Of a DNA stretch of 64,000 nt, positions 48,701-56,895 are shown piece after piece. Origin of the DNA: Odiellus spinosus (Eukaryota; Arthropoda; Arachnida; Opiliones; Phalangiidae); NCBI GenBank assembly GCA_963920705.1, contig OY987231.1, forward strand, positions 22,421,024 to 22,485,023, read 5' to 3'. The position numbers were made by a program, and so were the translations under genes. Position 1 is the stretch's first letter. Each line of letters starts with the position of its first letter. The notes beneath the pieces are model-generated. The model ran no database searches. It worked only from the letters and a program-made list of their open reading frames with translations, and was not told where the DNA came from.

Positions 48701-51405
48701 GCATACTTTCAAAGTCGGTTTTCTATTAGCAGAGGTCTATAAGTACTTCTTAAAGGGGGAAAGATGGGGGAGGCGGGAAGCAGATGTCATTTTTACGAAT
48801 CTCTGTAATAACCGATATATATTTTGTGATTATAGTTATTTTTTCTTTCTTTTCTCTCCTCTAGTTAACACCCTACTTTTTTTTGGCCCTTATCGAGTGA
48901 TAATGTTTTCCAAATGATTTTACGCGAGACGCGCGTTTAGGAACCAACCTTTCCTAATCGTAACTATTTCAACGTTTAGTTTAAAGGAAGGATGAAACGC
49001 GGATTCTTTTCATATAAATTATAATTATATATTTTAAATCCATGAAAATTACCTTCAGTCAGGAAAAAAAAAACAATTAATTTTAAAATTGACTGAAAAT
49101 GTCAGGAAAAAGTAAATTAATTTTAAATTTTGGGTAAAAAAGACATGGAAAAGTCAATTAATTTTATTTTTTGGGTGGAAAAGACATGGAAAAGTCAATT
49201 AGTTTTAAATTTTGGGGTGAAAAGGTCAGGAAAAGTCAATTAATTTTAAATTTTGCGTGAAAAAGTCATGGAAAAGTCAATTTATTTTAAATTTTGCGTG
49301 AAAAAGACATGGGAAGATCAATTAATTTTAAATTTTGGGTGAAAAGGTCAGGGAAATGTCAATTGATTTTAAACTTTAGGTTAAAAAGTCAGGGAAATGT
49401 CAATTGATATCAAAAGTCAAGGAAAGTCAATGAATGAAGGTCGAGAAATATCTGAAATTTTTTATATTGGGTAAAAGCTCGGAGAAAACTGAAAATTAAT
49501 TTATTAGGTCAGGGAATTATCACAAAAATCTGTATTCTTGTTAAATATACTAGAATATCATAGAAAGAAATATCATAGACAATTGCTTTTATATTATCCT
49601 GGAAAAGCTGCGTGTTTTTAAATTTCAAATTCTGTTGAAATCATATTTGAATACTCAAGGGTTTATTTTTTTTTTTCACGAAGGTCTAAGAAATAACTTA
49701 ATAAAAAACGTTTATATCCTTTTCACCGTCCCTTTAAATTCTACAATAACTTAACAGCGTGCTATTTAGTAATAAGGATGAAACGGGCCCAATAATGTAT
49801 GGAGTGTTTTGACTTCATTTCGTCAAACGCGTCTCGACCGATTAATTTGATGTATATCTGCGTTCGATTTTTTGACACCTCACTCGAAACTGTCAATATA
49901 TATATATATTTCTGCAAATGATAATCTATTCCTCTGCGCGGCTTCGAAACGGGCCAAGATTATAATAAACGAAGCGTAGACAGATGGGAAAATTGCTATA
50001 TTTTCGCTTAATAATTTAGTTTCGAGTGGATTTTTTATCGTTTTTTCATTAAAGTCGCGCGAAAGAAAGATAACGTTCGTAGCGTTTATTACATTTTGAT
50101 GAGATGATATACATTTTTAACGCTTTACTTCGATAATTTCAATCGAATTGATAATTATCCTCAAACCTTGTAATTGTTAACAATTTATTTAATCAAGGGG
50201 AAAAAGTTAAAATTGCGAAATTTCATAAAGGGATAATGAAAAGATGAAATTTCGAAACAGTTAAGATAATTTTAATAATAATAACATTAATAATGATAAG
50301 GCTTATGATTTTAACACGCAATCTACTTTGAAATTTGGTGTCACAAAGTTCACAAATTGGGGTTAAAGGTTAAGTAATGATATTTATTTTTCATGGGTTC
50401 TTATCTTTAGAATTTTGGTCCCTATTTTATTAATTTTATTTTTGGGACTTTATTGGATGCCCTGTTATGGCATTTATTAAAGTTTATATCGTTGCTAGCA
50501 TAGATACATAGTCGTCTTTTTCACGTAGTCTAAATACGTACTTTTAGTTGCACAACGTCTCTGTGAAGCGAGAGAATGAAGGAAGCTTCACAGGGGCGCA
50601 GCAAATCGCGAATAGATTCCTTGGTTTTAGAATATAAGCCTAATTTTAATATCAATATCATTCGCACTCTTCGAGAAGAAACCGGAAGTGCTCGGTGGAT
50701 TAGATTAAAGAAAACCCAAGAATTTTAACTCGACACGCGGGCTTTTCGTAATCCCTACGTCATCTCTATTCTATGGTTTTATCCATCAACATTATAAGAT
50801 AAGCGGGATGTAAATGAAGATTACTGACCTGACATATCGTACGATCGTGGATAGAACATTCCCGCCCGAGCTAACCAGTCGAGAGAAACGTGTCCGCTTT
50901 TAAGTCCCGCCAAAGCGGCTGCGGAAGGATCGCCACTAGCCGCGGCAGCAGCTACGGCCGCAGCTGCCGCGGCCGAAGGCGGATGAAAGGCGCTGGTAGG
51001 AACGCCATGGTGTACGGACAGTCCACCGTGACCTCCGTAAGTGGCGTACAACGTGTTAGGCGTGAAGAAGTGCGCGTGATGTTGATTAGGATACCCCGAC
51101 GCGAAAAGACTTCGTCCCGATTGATGATGGGAGGACATTCCTCCGTGGAAATTAGAGTCTCTGTCCTCGTGATTAGAGTTTGGAGAAGAGTTCCTTGGCG
51201 GGGACACGAAATCTCCTCTTCCGGTATGATTATTAGGCGTAGTTGACGGTGACGGAGCCGAACAACCGGAAACTCCGCCCGGACTTAACGGAGGTGATCC
51301 TCCGTTACTTTCCGATTGAGATGTCGGTGATCTTGGTGGTCTGTCTTCCCGAGCCAGTAAGGCGTCGATACAAAATGATTTAGATACTTCGGTTTTAGAA
51401 GACAT
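21242..51405 (-). CDS. Mnx: Mnx/HB9 homeobox transcription factor, three coding exons
   Basis: Sequence-specific nuclear transcription factor of the Mnx (HB9/exex) class, known for motor-neuron and gut or pancreas specification. Coding exons on the minus strand are 51405-50829, 26342-26182 and 21739-21242, which join in frame to 411 codons plus TGA. Visible parts: an eh1-like repressor motif FCIDALLA near residues 11-18, a Ser/Pro-rich region, an alanine run near 145-160, a homeodomain at about 203-262 with [16 protein letters not shown] and the recognition-helix core [14 protein letters not shown] (W48, F49, Q50, N51, R53), then a Ser/His/Asp-rich tail with a histidine run. The split between homeodomain residues 44 and 45 matches the intron position I recall for this class. 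Intron 1 (50828-26343) uses GTCAGT; intron 2 (26181-21740) uses a GC donor. Intron 1, about 24.5 kb, is packed with repeats. The family call is secure from the homeodomain; the phylum is not. Confidence 0.93.
22255..22560. promoter_or_regulatory. Candidate conserved enhancer in Mnx intron 2
   Basis: A block with balanced composition and many homeodomain-type cores in a short space: GCAATTAAGG, CCAATTAGTC, TTCATTATGG, TGTAATTACA and CGAATTACAA between about 22446 and 22511. The rest of the intron is AT-rich filler or repeat. This density resembles developmental-gene enhancers and could mediate autoregulation. Cross-species conservation was not tested. Confidence 0.3.
22988..23329. mobile_element. 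CAGAAG-ended MITE copy B, 7-bp target duplication
   Basis: 342 bp, same orientation as copy A and highly similar, flanked by GGTTTAT at 22981-22987 and 23330-23336. Located in Mnx intron 2. A few extra A residues near 23160 account for the length difference. Confidence 0.85.
24519..26110. repeat. 21-bp minisatellite, about 75 units
   Basis: Units of the form TCCTCCTATTTAAAGGGTCAT repeat head to tail with hardly any length change. Variants occur in blocks: GGTTTT and GGATTA at the start, GGTTCT at about 24925-25140, CATTCTTCC at 25370-25570, GGTTAT at 25600-25690. Because 21 is divisible by three and one frame lacks stops, a 565-codon frame with heptads YLKGHSS results; it is very unlikely to be a gene. 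Each unit has a TATTTAAAG box. The array lies in Mnx intron 2, beginning about 60 bp from the GC donor of exon 2 in transcript direction. Confidence 0.95.
26182..26342 (-). CDS. Mnx: Mnx coding exon 2 (homeodomain helices 1-2)
   Basis: 161 nt completing Gly193 and encoding residues 194-246. The acceptor is a pyrimidine tract ending CGCGCAG before GGAACC. It contains a linker, the homeodomain N-terminal arm RRPRTAF, and helices 1 and 2 ([21 protein letters not shown]), ending LTETQ at homeodomain position 44. The only donor that keeps the frame into VKIWFQN of exon 3 is CAG|GCAAGT, a textbook GC-AG intron start; the GT three bases on would break the frame. A 1.6-kb minisatellite starts about 60 bp inside the following intron. 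Confidence 0.92.
26760..27205. mobile_element. CAGGGTGACCAC-ended MITE, copy 2 (inverted)
   Basis: About 446 bp, reverse-complement relative to the copy at 2902. The core (CTCGCCACCGGTTTAAACGT, AGCCACAGCTGACAG) matches well and the subterminal TATAGGAAA units vary in number. The flanks show CAAAAAC on both sides, consistent with a 7-bp target duplication. It sits in Mnx intron 1 about 420 bp before exon 2 in transcript order. Confidence 0.75.
28472..28809. mobile_element. CAGAAG-ended MITE copy C, 7-bp target duplication
   Basis: 338 bp, reverse orientation to copies A and B, flanked by CTACAGT at 28465-28471 and 28810-28816. Terminal sequence is CAGAAGTAGATGAAACCC, differing from the other copies at three positions symmetrically at both ends. 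Located in Mnx intron 1. Confidence 0.85.
29654..29955. promoter_or_regulatory. Cluster of four TGACGTCA (CRE-like) palindromes
   Basis: Perfect TGACGTCA at 29654-29661, 29784-29791, 29812-29819 and 29948-29955, within 302 bases of AT-rich DNA in Mnx intron 1. CREB/ATF-type factors bind this sequence. The surrounding dispersed repeat also carries ACGTCAT, so the cluster may be repeat-derived. Confidence 0.4.
31331..31835. repeat. Inverted repeat (fold-back) left of the satellite
   Basis: The left arm, starting TAATGTTATTCTATGGGATT, is matched in reverse by the right arm ending CATAGAATAACATTA; inner parts pair over GCTTACCTTTCAGATT and GACTAATTTCATAATTTT. Arms are about 150-190 bp. The centre holds a second palindrome, CCTAAGCCTAATTTG / CAAATTAGGCTTAGG (31556-31587), and a GCGCGCGC tract. 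Confidence 0.75.
31885..34770. repeat. Satellite array, ~91-bp then ~100-bp units, about 29 copies
   Basis: Tandem array whose unit carries TTAAAGGGCAATGG, TGTAGAGATTTGACTGAAT, CAAGTGCGGCTGC and TATTAACATCAAAAA. The first five units are about 91 bp and lack the GACTGAATCAAGT segment; from about 32340 the period is 100 bp. The last units are only slightly degenerate. Bordered by the inverted repeat at 31331-31835 and another at 34828-36384. No coding potential. Confidence 0.92.
34828..36384. mobile_element. Fold-back element with ~325-bp inverted arms
   Basis: The left arm (about 34903-35230) and right arm (36057-36384) are inverted copies sharing GTCTTTGCGAACAAAGACCC, TGTCTGAAGTGACAGATAT, TTTAAATACAATTA units and CATTGACGCTTAACATTAAA. 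An extra tandem copy of the outer 75 bp lies at about 34828-34902. The inside (35231-36056) contains a direct duplication of about 150 bp (35345-35650) with a perfect hairpin, CCTCGACTTTAGTCGAGG, in each copy. No transposase, and no clear target duplication. Confidence 0.75.
35790..35905 (+). repeat. Dispersed repeat with GTCGTCTGCTAA, copy 2
   Basis: Within the fold-back element; contains CTCTTCCCTTGCGCGCACA, ACAAATTGTTATGG and GCGTCGTCTGCTAAGTTAGA. Confidence 0.6.
37815..38093. mobile_element. TTAA-flanked MITE, 279 bp
   Basis: Ends AGGGATAATGAAAACTAAC and, inverted, AGGGAGAATGAAATCATAC, sharing GTGATTTT further in; TTAA on both sides. Internal pair GCATTGAAGGGTCA / TGACCCTTCATTGC adds a second stem. 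Located in Mnx intron 1. Confidence 0.7.
39217..40120. repeat. ~41-bp minisatellite with ATTAGGCTTAGCT
   Basis: About 21 units of AAAATTAGGCTTAGCTATCT plus ATTTCTTCGAAAATTTGTTT. Variation is mostly CTTCGAAAA versus CTTAAAACT and GTTTATAA versus GTTTAAAA. Shares TTAGGCTTAGC with the dispersed motif. In Mnx intron 1. Confidence 0.92.
40560..41345. other. CpG-rich patch in Mnx intron 1
   Basis: Dense GCGCGC content, an octamer ATGCAAAT next to TTAATTAA at about 40624-40643, and repeated TCACGTGA E-box palindromes (41187-41340). An open frame of 91 codons at 40634-40909 shows no protein-like features. Possibly a regulatory block. Confidence 0.4.
41346..45088. other. Mnx intron 1 filler
   Basis: AT-rich with TC repeats at 42172-42190, a perfect hairpin AGTAACTCAACGGAGTTACT at 43531-43550, four AAGGCTTAG-type motifs at 44287-44606 and TTAA/AGGG ends at 44154 and 44952. 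No exon recognised. Confidence 0.5.
45089..45414. mobile_element. CAGGGTTGCCACAG-ended MITE with CAGGGAAA-rich core
   Basis: 326 bp with inverted ends CAGGGTTGCCACAG / CTGTGGCAACCCTG. Subterminal sequence is rich in GTCAGGGAAAA units. The ends look hAT-like, but no target duplication was found. A fragment beginning AGGGTTGCTATAG near 46437 is related. Confidence 0.65.
46240..46713. mobile_element. Probable TTAA-flanked element, 474 bp
   Basis: Left end AGGGATAGTGTAACATT and right end, inverted, AGAGATATTGAAACATT; TTAA on both sides. The middle contains a GTCAGGGAAA-type degenerate repeat at about 46440-46620, perhaps a secondary insertion. Confidence 0.45.
47896..48383. mobile_element. TTAA-flanked near-perfect palindromic element
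   Basis: 488 bp with ends AGGGAGAATGAAAGGCC and TTAA duplicated at 47892-47895 and 48384-48387. Almost the whole element is an inverted repeat: arms of about 240 bp share ATTTTTAATCGATTAAGAAT, CTGCCTAGCTCGG, AACTAGGCGAGCACGA and a central GTCGCCAATCACGAGCGAGT pair. The TTAA target fits piggyBac or Kolobok-type mobilisation. No coding sequence. Confidence 0.85.
48985..49733. mobile_element. Possible TTAA-flanked element carrying a tandem repeat
   Basis: Left end AGGAAGGATGAAACGC and right end, inverted, AGGGACGGTGAAAAGG, with TTAA at 48981-48984 and 49734-49737. The interior is mostly the ~40-bp GTCAATTAATTTTAAATTT tandem array. The inverted ends are short, so the boundaries are tentative. 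Confidence 0.4.
49045..49440. repeat. ~40-bp tandem repeat (GTCAATTAATTTTAAATTTTG)
   Basis: About nine units of GTCAATTAATTTTAAATTT followed by TGGGTGAAAAGGTCAGGAAA. Similar CAGGGAAA and GTCA runs occur at 11636-11760, 45105-45400 and 46445-46620. Confidence 0.85.
50829..51405 (-). CDS. Mnx: Mnx coding exon 1 (N-terminus, eh1 motif, Ala run)
   Basis: Encodes residues 1-192 plus the first base of Gly193. The start is the ATG at 51405, followed by [20 protein letters not shown], which carries the eh1-like motif expected at the N-terminus of Mnx proteins. The rest is low complexity: Ser/Pro stretches, His patches and a run of about 14 residues that are almost all alanine. The exon ends CAG|GTCAGT, phase 1. 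The open frame runs two codons into the intron before a stop. The plus-strand frame over this exon is a shadow of its codon bias. Confidence 0.9.
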
Positions 51406-52080
51406 GTTCGGAATTATTTTAAAAACTCGCGTTTTAAAGTTAAAATTTAAATCAAATTTAAATCGGATTCATCCCGGTTTAGTTATCGTTTCTCTAACTC
51501 GTAAATGATTTAATTTCTTTATTTAAATAATGATATTATAATCGATAGACTTTAGCTACAGTTTTAACTCGGATTTCCTGGAACAAAACGTTCCGAAGAG
51601 ACGAGAGATATCGGCGGAAAAACTCGTGTCGGAACGAACCAAGAGATGTTTCTCTCGTAATATATAGGATAGATTCTATTCTACGCGTTCTATCTTTCGC
51701 TCTCTCCTTCTCCGTTCTCTCTGGCCATTAGGACTAAGGGCGGTCCTTATAGGATAGATAACTCCGCCCTCTCTTTGGGTTTCACTCGAGAGAAGGTTTT
51801 AGACGGTAGAGGCAGGGGTAATGTGTCACGAACAGCGCGCAAATCGCCTTCCAGCGCCGGCTAGCAAATCAATTATGTGTTGACAGAACCCGAAAATTAC
51901 GGCCGATTCGAAACGTATAGGAAAAGCGTAGAGAGAGAGAGGAAAAGATCTCTCTGGTACAGTGTTGGGCAACCGCCCACCCCCCTTATTTAGAAAGCCC
52001 CCCCCTACCATCTTTTGTTCTAAGCGCGGTGAAAATAAAGCTCGTGTTTAGGTTTACCGCGTAGAAAACCCTCGAACGTT
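51406..52080. promoter_or_regulatory. Mnx 5' UTR and proximal promoter region
   Basis: Sequence directly upstream of the Mnx ATG. It is less AT-rich than its surroundings and holds a TATATA at 51660-51665 and, near 51866-51886, AAATCAATTA followed by TTGACAG. That pairing resembles a Pbx/Hox site next to a Meis/TGIF site. No transcript evidence is available; the call is by position and motif content. Confidence 0.35.
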
Positions 52081-52982
52081 TATCCGCGTATCGTTTTAAG
52101 GGTTGATTTAGGCTTAGCGAAGTTTGCTTTTAAAATTGGATTTAGGATTAGTACTATTTTCCAATAAAAATTGGTTAATCAGTCGGAAATTGTTGGTTTG
52201 GTTTTAAAATTTAATTTAGGCTTAGTGATGAAGCTTAGTTTTACAATTTAGACTGATTTTACGTTGCATAATGATTAAGTCGTGATTTGTAAAGACAAAA
52301 GCGCGAGTAACATGAAAGTATTTAGACTATCAGATACTGGGTTTCGGTTTTGGATTATCCCATGTCTCTGCCTGTTATTTTACATCTAAGTCATTAGCGT
52401 AAGCTTGATAATGAAATCATGTCACTACATCTTAAACATGTTCTCTAAAATAGGCCTAAAGTAAAGTTAGGCTAGGAAACATGGCGTAGCTAAACACACG
52501 ACGGCTTATTCTTTTAACTTAATTAGCCGTCATAGTGGGAGCTAAAGGTAATTAGGTGATTCATCATATAATTGGATCTCTGTTTTATCATATGCGTGAC
52601 CACAAATACCCAAAATAAGCTAGTATTCGTTTTGAAATAAATTATTATTATTTATGTTGTTATTATAGGAAGTAAGCCGCTTCATCTTCCATTTAAAAAT
52701 CTTGTTTTGTAATCATGAGATTATGATGTCATATTAGTTTAGACCTTTATCACGTACAATCCTAGTTTTCCGCGTATCTTTAGGTATTTATCCTTATAAG
52801 ATAGAGGGATCCCAACCTTCTAGGCGTTGTAGTCTCGAGTTGATAAATTTGCCCCTGGAAGCTGGTTTTGATTCGAGCATTAATGCAATAAGGATGAAAC
52901 ATTTTTACAGGCGTTTAAATATAATTCTGATAAAGGGATTGTAAAAAGTATTATCATAGGTGGGAAATATTGCCAGTTTAGT

Positions 52983-53120
52983 CAGGGGCGTCGGAAGTTA
53001 TTACTAAGTGGGTGGGCTGAACAAGTTGGCTAAGGTCAAATTATATGGGGCTCAGTTACCCCAGGTCCGACGGTCGAGGGGGCTTGAGCCCACCCTGCCC
53101 CCCCGCTTCCGACGCCCCTG
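52983..53120. mobile_element. hAT-type MITE, 138 bp, with 8-bp duplication
   Basis: Ends CAGGGGCGTCGGAAG / CTTCCGACGCCCCTG, flanked by AGTTTAGT at 52975-52982 and 53121-53128. The CAGGG terminus and exact 8-bp duplication are hallmarks of hAT elements. The intact duplication suggests a fairly recent insertion. Confidence 0.9.
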
Positions 53121-53334
53121 AGTTTAGTGTAGTTCTTGCCAACGTGGACGGTAAAGCTTGACATTGCTGTTACGTCAAATAAATGTTAGTATTTTTGAGT
53201 GTAACATACAGTGAAACCAAGACTACTAGCGTGCTAGTTACTCTTTAAAAGTAGATACCAATTTAGGATCAGTTAATTATCTCTAGGATAATACAAGCCG
53301 TCGCGTTTGTTTAGCAGACATACTCTCTTTAAAG

Positions 53335-53465
53335 GGACAATCTGCGATTTTTAGAGCCCCTTTAAATTCTTATTTTCTAGCTTAGCAGACGACGTTGGCC
53401 ATAACAAATTGTACAGTAGAAGCTAGGCTCTGTGCTAAAGGAAAAATGATTTTCGAGGGGCAAAT
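53335..53465 (-). repeat. Dispersed repeat with GTCGTCTGCTAA, copy 3 (reverse)
   Basis: Reverse-complement copy with TCTAGCTTAGCAGACGACGT, CATAACAAATTGTACAG and AGCTAGGCTCTGTGCT. Sits upstream of Mnx. Confidence 0.6.
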
Positions 53466-53591
53466 TCTAGAGCAGATAGTAAAGTTTATTAAAGTTGGCA
53501 TAATGGGAAAACGTAAGGCGGATTGATATACAATGTTAAACTTCATAGAAACTAGTCTCCCCTTGACACCATATTATAATTGAGGGTTTAA

Positions 53592-53905
53592 AGGGCTAGT
53601 AAACTGTTGAAGATGATCTCTAATTCTTAAGACTTGGTCATAAGAATATTTGTAACATTCAAATACGAGCCTATTAATAATAAAAATCTACTTTTCTGGT
53701 AAAATAACAAATTCTGGGTCGGTCTTATGACACACTCGAGCCTCTGGTGGCCAGAAATAAAAGCTAATTCCAGAACTGATTTCCCTGCCTCACTTTTATG
53801 TTTGAGAATCTGCTACTCAGCCCCTTGAAAATCATATTGCATTATGCGCAAATAATTGCGCTGTTTAATTTACGAACAACGTTGTCTGACAACTTTATTG
53901 TCCCT
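53592..53905. mobile_element. Probable TTAA-flanked MITE, 314 bp
   Basis: Left end AGGGCTAGTAAACTGTTG and right end, inverted, AGGGACAATAAAGTTGTC; TTAA at 53588-53591 and 53906-53909. No coding sequence seen. Confidence 0.5.
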
Positions 53906-54487
53906 TTAAGGAGAAATTAAAAATGACCTTTCAATAATGATTTGAGTAAAACTAGAAACCTTTGTAAATTTATGTGCTAACGATACACGCAACTGTGTTT
54001 TTTAAATACACAGAGAGTGAAACATTACCGTCTACCCTAGCGGGAGTTTTTTGGTTTTTTAATTATTGTTATAATTTAAAGTTTAATTACACCTAGCTCA
54101 AATAAAAATTAATTACCAAAAAGTATAACATTTTAGCCTTTATTTAACAATATTCATCTTATTTTTTTTTTCTTTTACCCAAAAGACAAATTTAAGGGCA
54201 AATATTACTAAATTATTTCACAGTGCGAAAAGTTTAGGTCATTTTTTTATTTTTTTTTTTTTATTTCACTCTCCTGATAATTTCGAAAAATGGTTATACA
54301 ATAACGCAAAAAAATTCCCAAATTATTGGTAGAGTTAATTTTTAATTTTTTATGTTTGTTTAAATAGTTTTATATTTAACTATTTTGTTTTACTTAGAAA
54401 CTAAGCAACTTTATTCATCAATATTTAGCAAAAATTTCCAAAAAAAAAAAAGAAAATCAAAGGGGAGTTTACGACGTTTAATTTGGT

Positions 54488-54493
54488 TTTATT
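54488..54493 (-). terminator. Cyclin T polyadenylation signal candidate
   Basis: AATAAA on the minus strand, 222 bases after the cyclin T stop codon; a second one lies at 54409-54414. Either could define the 3' end. The region is AT-rich, so chance matches are common. Confidence 0.4.
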
Positions 54494-54714
54494 TTTTTTC
54501 GACTTCATTTAAACTCCGCCAATATATTAATAGTTTAATACCATTATTTTTGGGGGGGAAACTTTTGTTTGAATCTATTTACATATCTTTTCCCTTATAA
54601 TCGTAGACAAAGAAAAAATTGAACCAACGCTTAGTTGATATTTAAAAAAAAAGAATAATTACGCTAAATTGAAAGAGAACTTAATAAATTTTAAGGGTTT
54701 TAGCGGGCCTCTTT

Positions 54715-56895
54715 TTACCTATCACCCGGCGGTAAAGGCGGCGGAGGGGGAGGTGGTTCTCTAGGTAAAGGCGGCTCGCGTGGTAAAGGAGGCCTTTGAT
54801 TATTATTTAGCGTATGAGGCGGTATATTGGAGTACATTTGATGAGCGTAAACTCCCATTTGTGACATCTGCGGAGGATGGTAATTATAATATTGCTGTTG
54901 AGCTTGAAAAAAGTCAGGCGGCGGTCTGGAGTAACCGGGCATCGTGTTATACTGAGGAGGAGGTTGAGAAAAATTAGGACCTCCGTGAAGATCCCCTTTA
55001 CCGTTAGAGGAAGCGTAATGATGGCTCATGCGATTACCGTTTTTGTCTTGGTGAGGGGGAAAGTTTCCACCACCTTGATTGTTACTTTTACGACCTCGTC
55101 CCCGACTCGACGAAGGTACGTTGCCGCCGCTATTATTATTATTATTAGTCCTAGGTTGTTTAGATCCGCGATAATGCTCGGAATTAGCGAGATCTTGATT
55201 ATTAACGGCGGACGATTCTTTAGCGTGACGTTTACGCGATTCTTTTTCCGATTTGGCCGAAACGCTGGAACTGTACGTTCCCGAATTGAATCTATCTTTG
55301 GTAAGGACTAATTTGAGTCCCGCGTTCGTACCGCCGCTCCCCGAAGCCGGAGGAGTTTGTTGATTGGTCGTATTCATTGCCATTGGCAAATTAGTCAATT
55401 TTGTTTCCGTCAAAGATGCCGGCGCGGGCGTATTAATTTTAACTTTGGGAATCTTAATTTTTAAGGCTTCCCTCGGTGGACTACTAGCCGCGGCTACCGT
55501 CGTTTGATTTAAGGGCGGTACGCTACTACTAGATTTATCTTTCGCACTATCGTCCTGATGTTTCAGGGAACCTAACATAATTTTGTCCTTCGGAATGGTG
55601 ATTTTTAAACTTCCCGAAATGGTCTGCGTAGGGGGAGGCGGTTGCGCAGACGTCGGTTGAGTTTTCTTATCTGATTTTTGTTCGTATTTGGATGGTAAGG
55701 GTTCCAAAACAACGGCGGCTTCTTTGTCTAAAAGATGTCGGATTTTTGCTTCTTCTATTTTTGAAATTTCTCCTCCCTTTGGCGATTTATTTTTACTATG
55801 CTTCGGTCTCGATTTTGATCCAGCCGGAGATTTTGTCGCAATAGGCGTCGATTTACTAGTAACCGGCGTTTTAGTCGCGATTGGAGTTGATTTGTTCGAC
55901 CTCGTCGGTGATCTTTTAGCGGGAGTATTTGGAATCGTCGTTCCGTTACCCTGAGGGTTAAGAGTCGCTGGGGCAACAGCGAGAGGTAGGATTGTTTCTT
56001 GTTTCGTAACGTTTGCGATAAATTTCTCTTCCGATTGAGCGATAAGGCGTTGTTCGCTCTCTCTTTCGAGAAGATTAGAATCATTACGTTGATTTTTATT
56101 CATCGTAACGGTCGTAACAGGGACATTGTGACCAGATTTATCCGTCTCGATCGTCGAATGATGATGACTTTTTTTACTTTCCATTTCAATTTTCTCGTTC
56201 TTTTTTTGTTCTCTCAAAGCGAAATAATTCTCAGTAACTATTGACGCAATTTCTCCATCTCCAGTTGCATTTTTCATCGCACTCGAAGTAGTCATCGCAA
56301 CGTGACGATTTTTGTGATGATGAGCTTGAGTTTTTTGTTTCGAGCTTGTAGAAGTAAGCGTAGTAGAAGAAACTGGCGTGTGGGGTGCAACTTCCCCTTT
56401 CTCAATCTGAGAAGATTTCAATTTGTTGGGAGTCGCGATATCCGAACGTCGTTTATCCTTACGTTCTTTTTCCTTCATTTCGTGATAAGCCGCTAACGAA
56501 TGACCAATCTTTTCTTTCTTCTTGGACGGCGAAGTTGTCGAGGTTATTGGATCTTTACTACGTTCTCCCAATTGAGTTTGTAATCGAGGCGACGTTGGCT
56601 GTTCTTTAATAATCCCTTGAATACTCGTTCCCGGTACCGCTAATAAATCTTTCGAACTACCAGCGGAAGAAGCCATCTTTTTAGGGATTTCTAAGACGCT
56701 CAATATAGGGGGAGGAGAATTTCTCGACGACGAATTCATTAGATGATCTTTTTGCGAATCTAAAAATTCTTTGCTTTCTAAGTACGTTTCTAAATCGCGT
56801 TCGTTATCAGGAACGCAATTAGACGCGGATGAAGAGCAAGGGTTTTCAGTTTTTATCTTTTTGTCTTTATCTTTATCACTAGCGTTTTGGTTATC
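54715..56895 (-). CDS. CCNT: Cyclin T exon 9 (disordered C-terminal tail)
   Basis: A single 2,181-nt exon encodes residues 254-979. It opens with [13 protein letters not shown] after acceptor TTTCTTAG; the internal ATG at 56739 is not the start, since the frame is open back to the acceptor. Features: Lys/Ser-rich stretches, a segment [18 protein letters not shown] near residue 386 that may correspond to the conserved post-cyclin-box helix, three spaced copies of an LKI-x-IPK-like motif ([30 protein letters not shown]), an Asn/Gly region and a proline-rich end with PPLPREP repeats. Low complexity gives long shadow frames on the other strand. Confidence 0.9.
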   Translation of the reverse strand, partial: DNQNASDKDKDKKIKTENPCSSSASNCVPDNERDLETYLESKEFLDSQKDHLMNSSSRNSPPPILSVLEIPKKMASSAGSSKDLLAVPGTSIQGIIKEQPTSPRLQTQLGERSKDPITSTTSPSKKKEKIGHSLAAYHEMKEKERKDKRRSDIATPNKLKSSQIEKGEVAPHTPVSSTTLTSTSSKQKTQAHHHKNRHVAMTTSSAMKNATGDGEIASIVTENYFALREQKKNEKIEMESKKSHHHSTIETDKSGHNVPVTTVTMNKNQRNDSNLLERESEQRLIAQSEEKFIANVTKQETILPLAVAPATLNPQGNGTTIPNTPAKRSPTRSNKSTPIATKTPVTSKSTPIATKSPAGSKSRPKHSKNKSPKGGEISKIEEAKIRHLLDKEAAVVLEPLPSKYEQKSDKKTQPTSAQPPPPTQTISGSLKITIPKDKIMLGSLKHQDDSAKDKSSSSVPPLNQTTVAAASSPPREALKIKIPKVKINTPAPASLTETKLTNLPMAMNTTNQQTPPASGSGGTNAGLKLVLTKDRFNSGTYSSSVSAKSEKESRKRHAKESSAVNNQDLANSEHYRGSKQPRTNNNNNSGGNVPSSSRGRGRKSNNQGGGNFPPHQDKNGNRMSHHYASSNGKGDLHGGPNFSQPPPQYNTMPGYSRPPPDFFQAQQQYYNYHPPQMSQMGVYAHQMYSNIPPHTLNNNQRPPLPREPPLPREPPPPPPPLPPGDR

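Larger units (their letters stand above)
26343..50828 (-). other. Mnx: Mnx intron 1 (about 24.5 kb)
   Basis: Defined by the donor CAG|GTCAGT at 50828 and the acceptor at 26343, which join phase-1 exons with a correct frame. No convincing exon was seen inside on either strand. It contains the repeats listed separately, CpG-rich patches near 40.6-41.4 kb, and AT-rich filler with scattered TTAAAGGG and AAGGCTTAG motifs. A very large intron could hold enhancers or nested non-coding genes, which sequence reading alone cannot show. Confidence 0.8.
52081..54714. other. Intergenic region between Mnx and cyclin T
   Basis: About 2.6 kb with no supported gene. Contains a hAT MITE, a TTAA MITE, a 65-bp unit and a dispersed repeat listed separately; 54.1-54.7 kb is poly-T rich and includes the cyclin T 3' UTR. 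Confidence 0.6.

Noticed and set aside
50890..51246. 118-codon plus-strand frame over Mnx exon 1
   Set aside because: Shadow of the GC-rich codon bias of the real exon on the other strand.
55755..56084. 109-codon second minus-strand frame in cyclin T exon 9
   Set aside because: Out-of-frame overlap within the real coding exon, Arg-rich from Ser/Lys codons read in another phase.
54877..56244. Several 65-145 codon plus-strand frames over cyclin T exon 9
   Set aside because: Antisense shadows of a long low-complexity exon; no start context, splice sites or recognisable domains.
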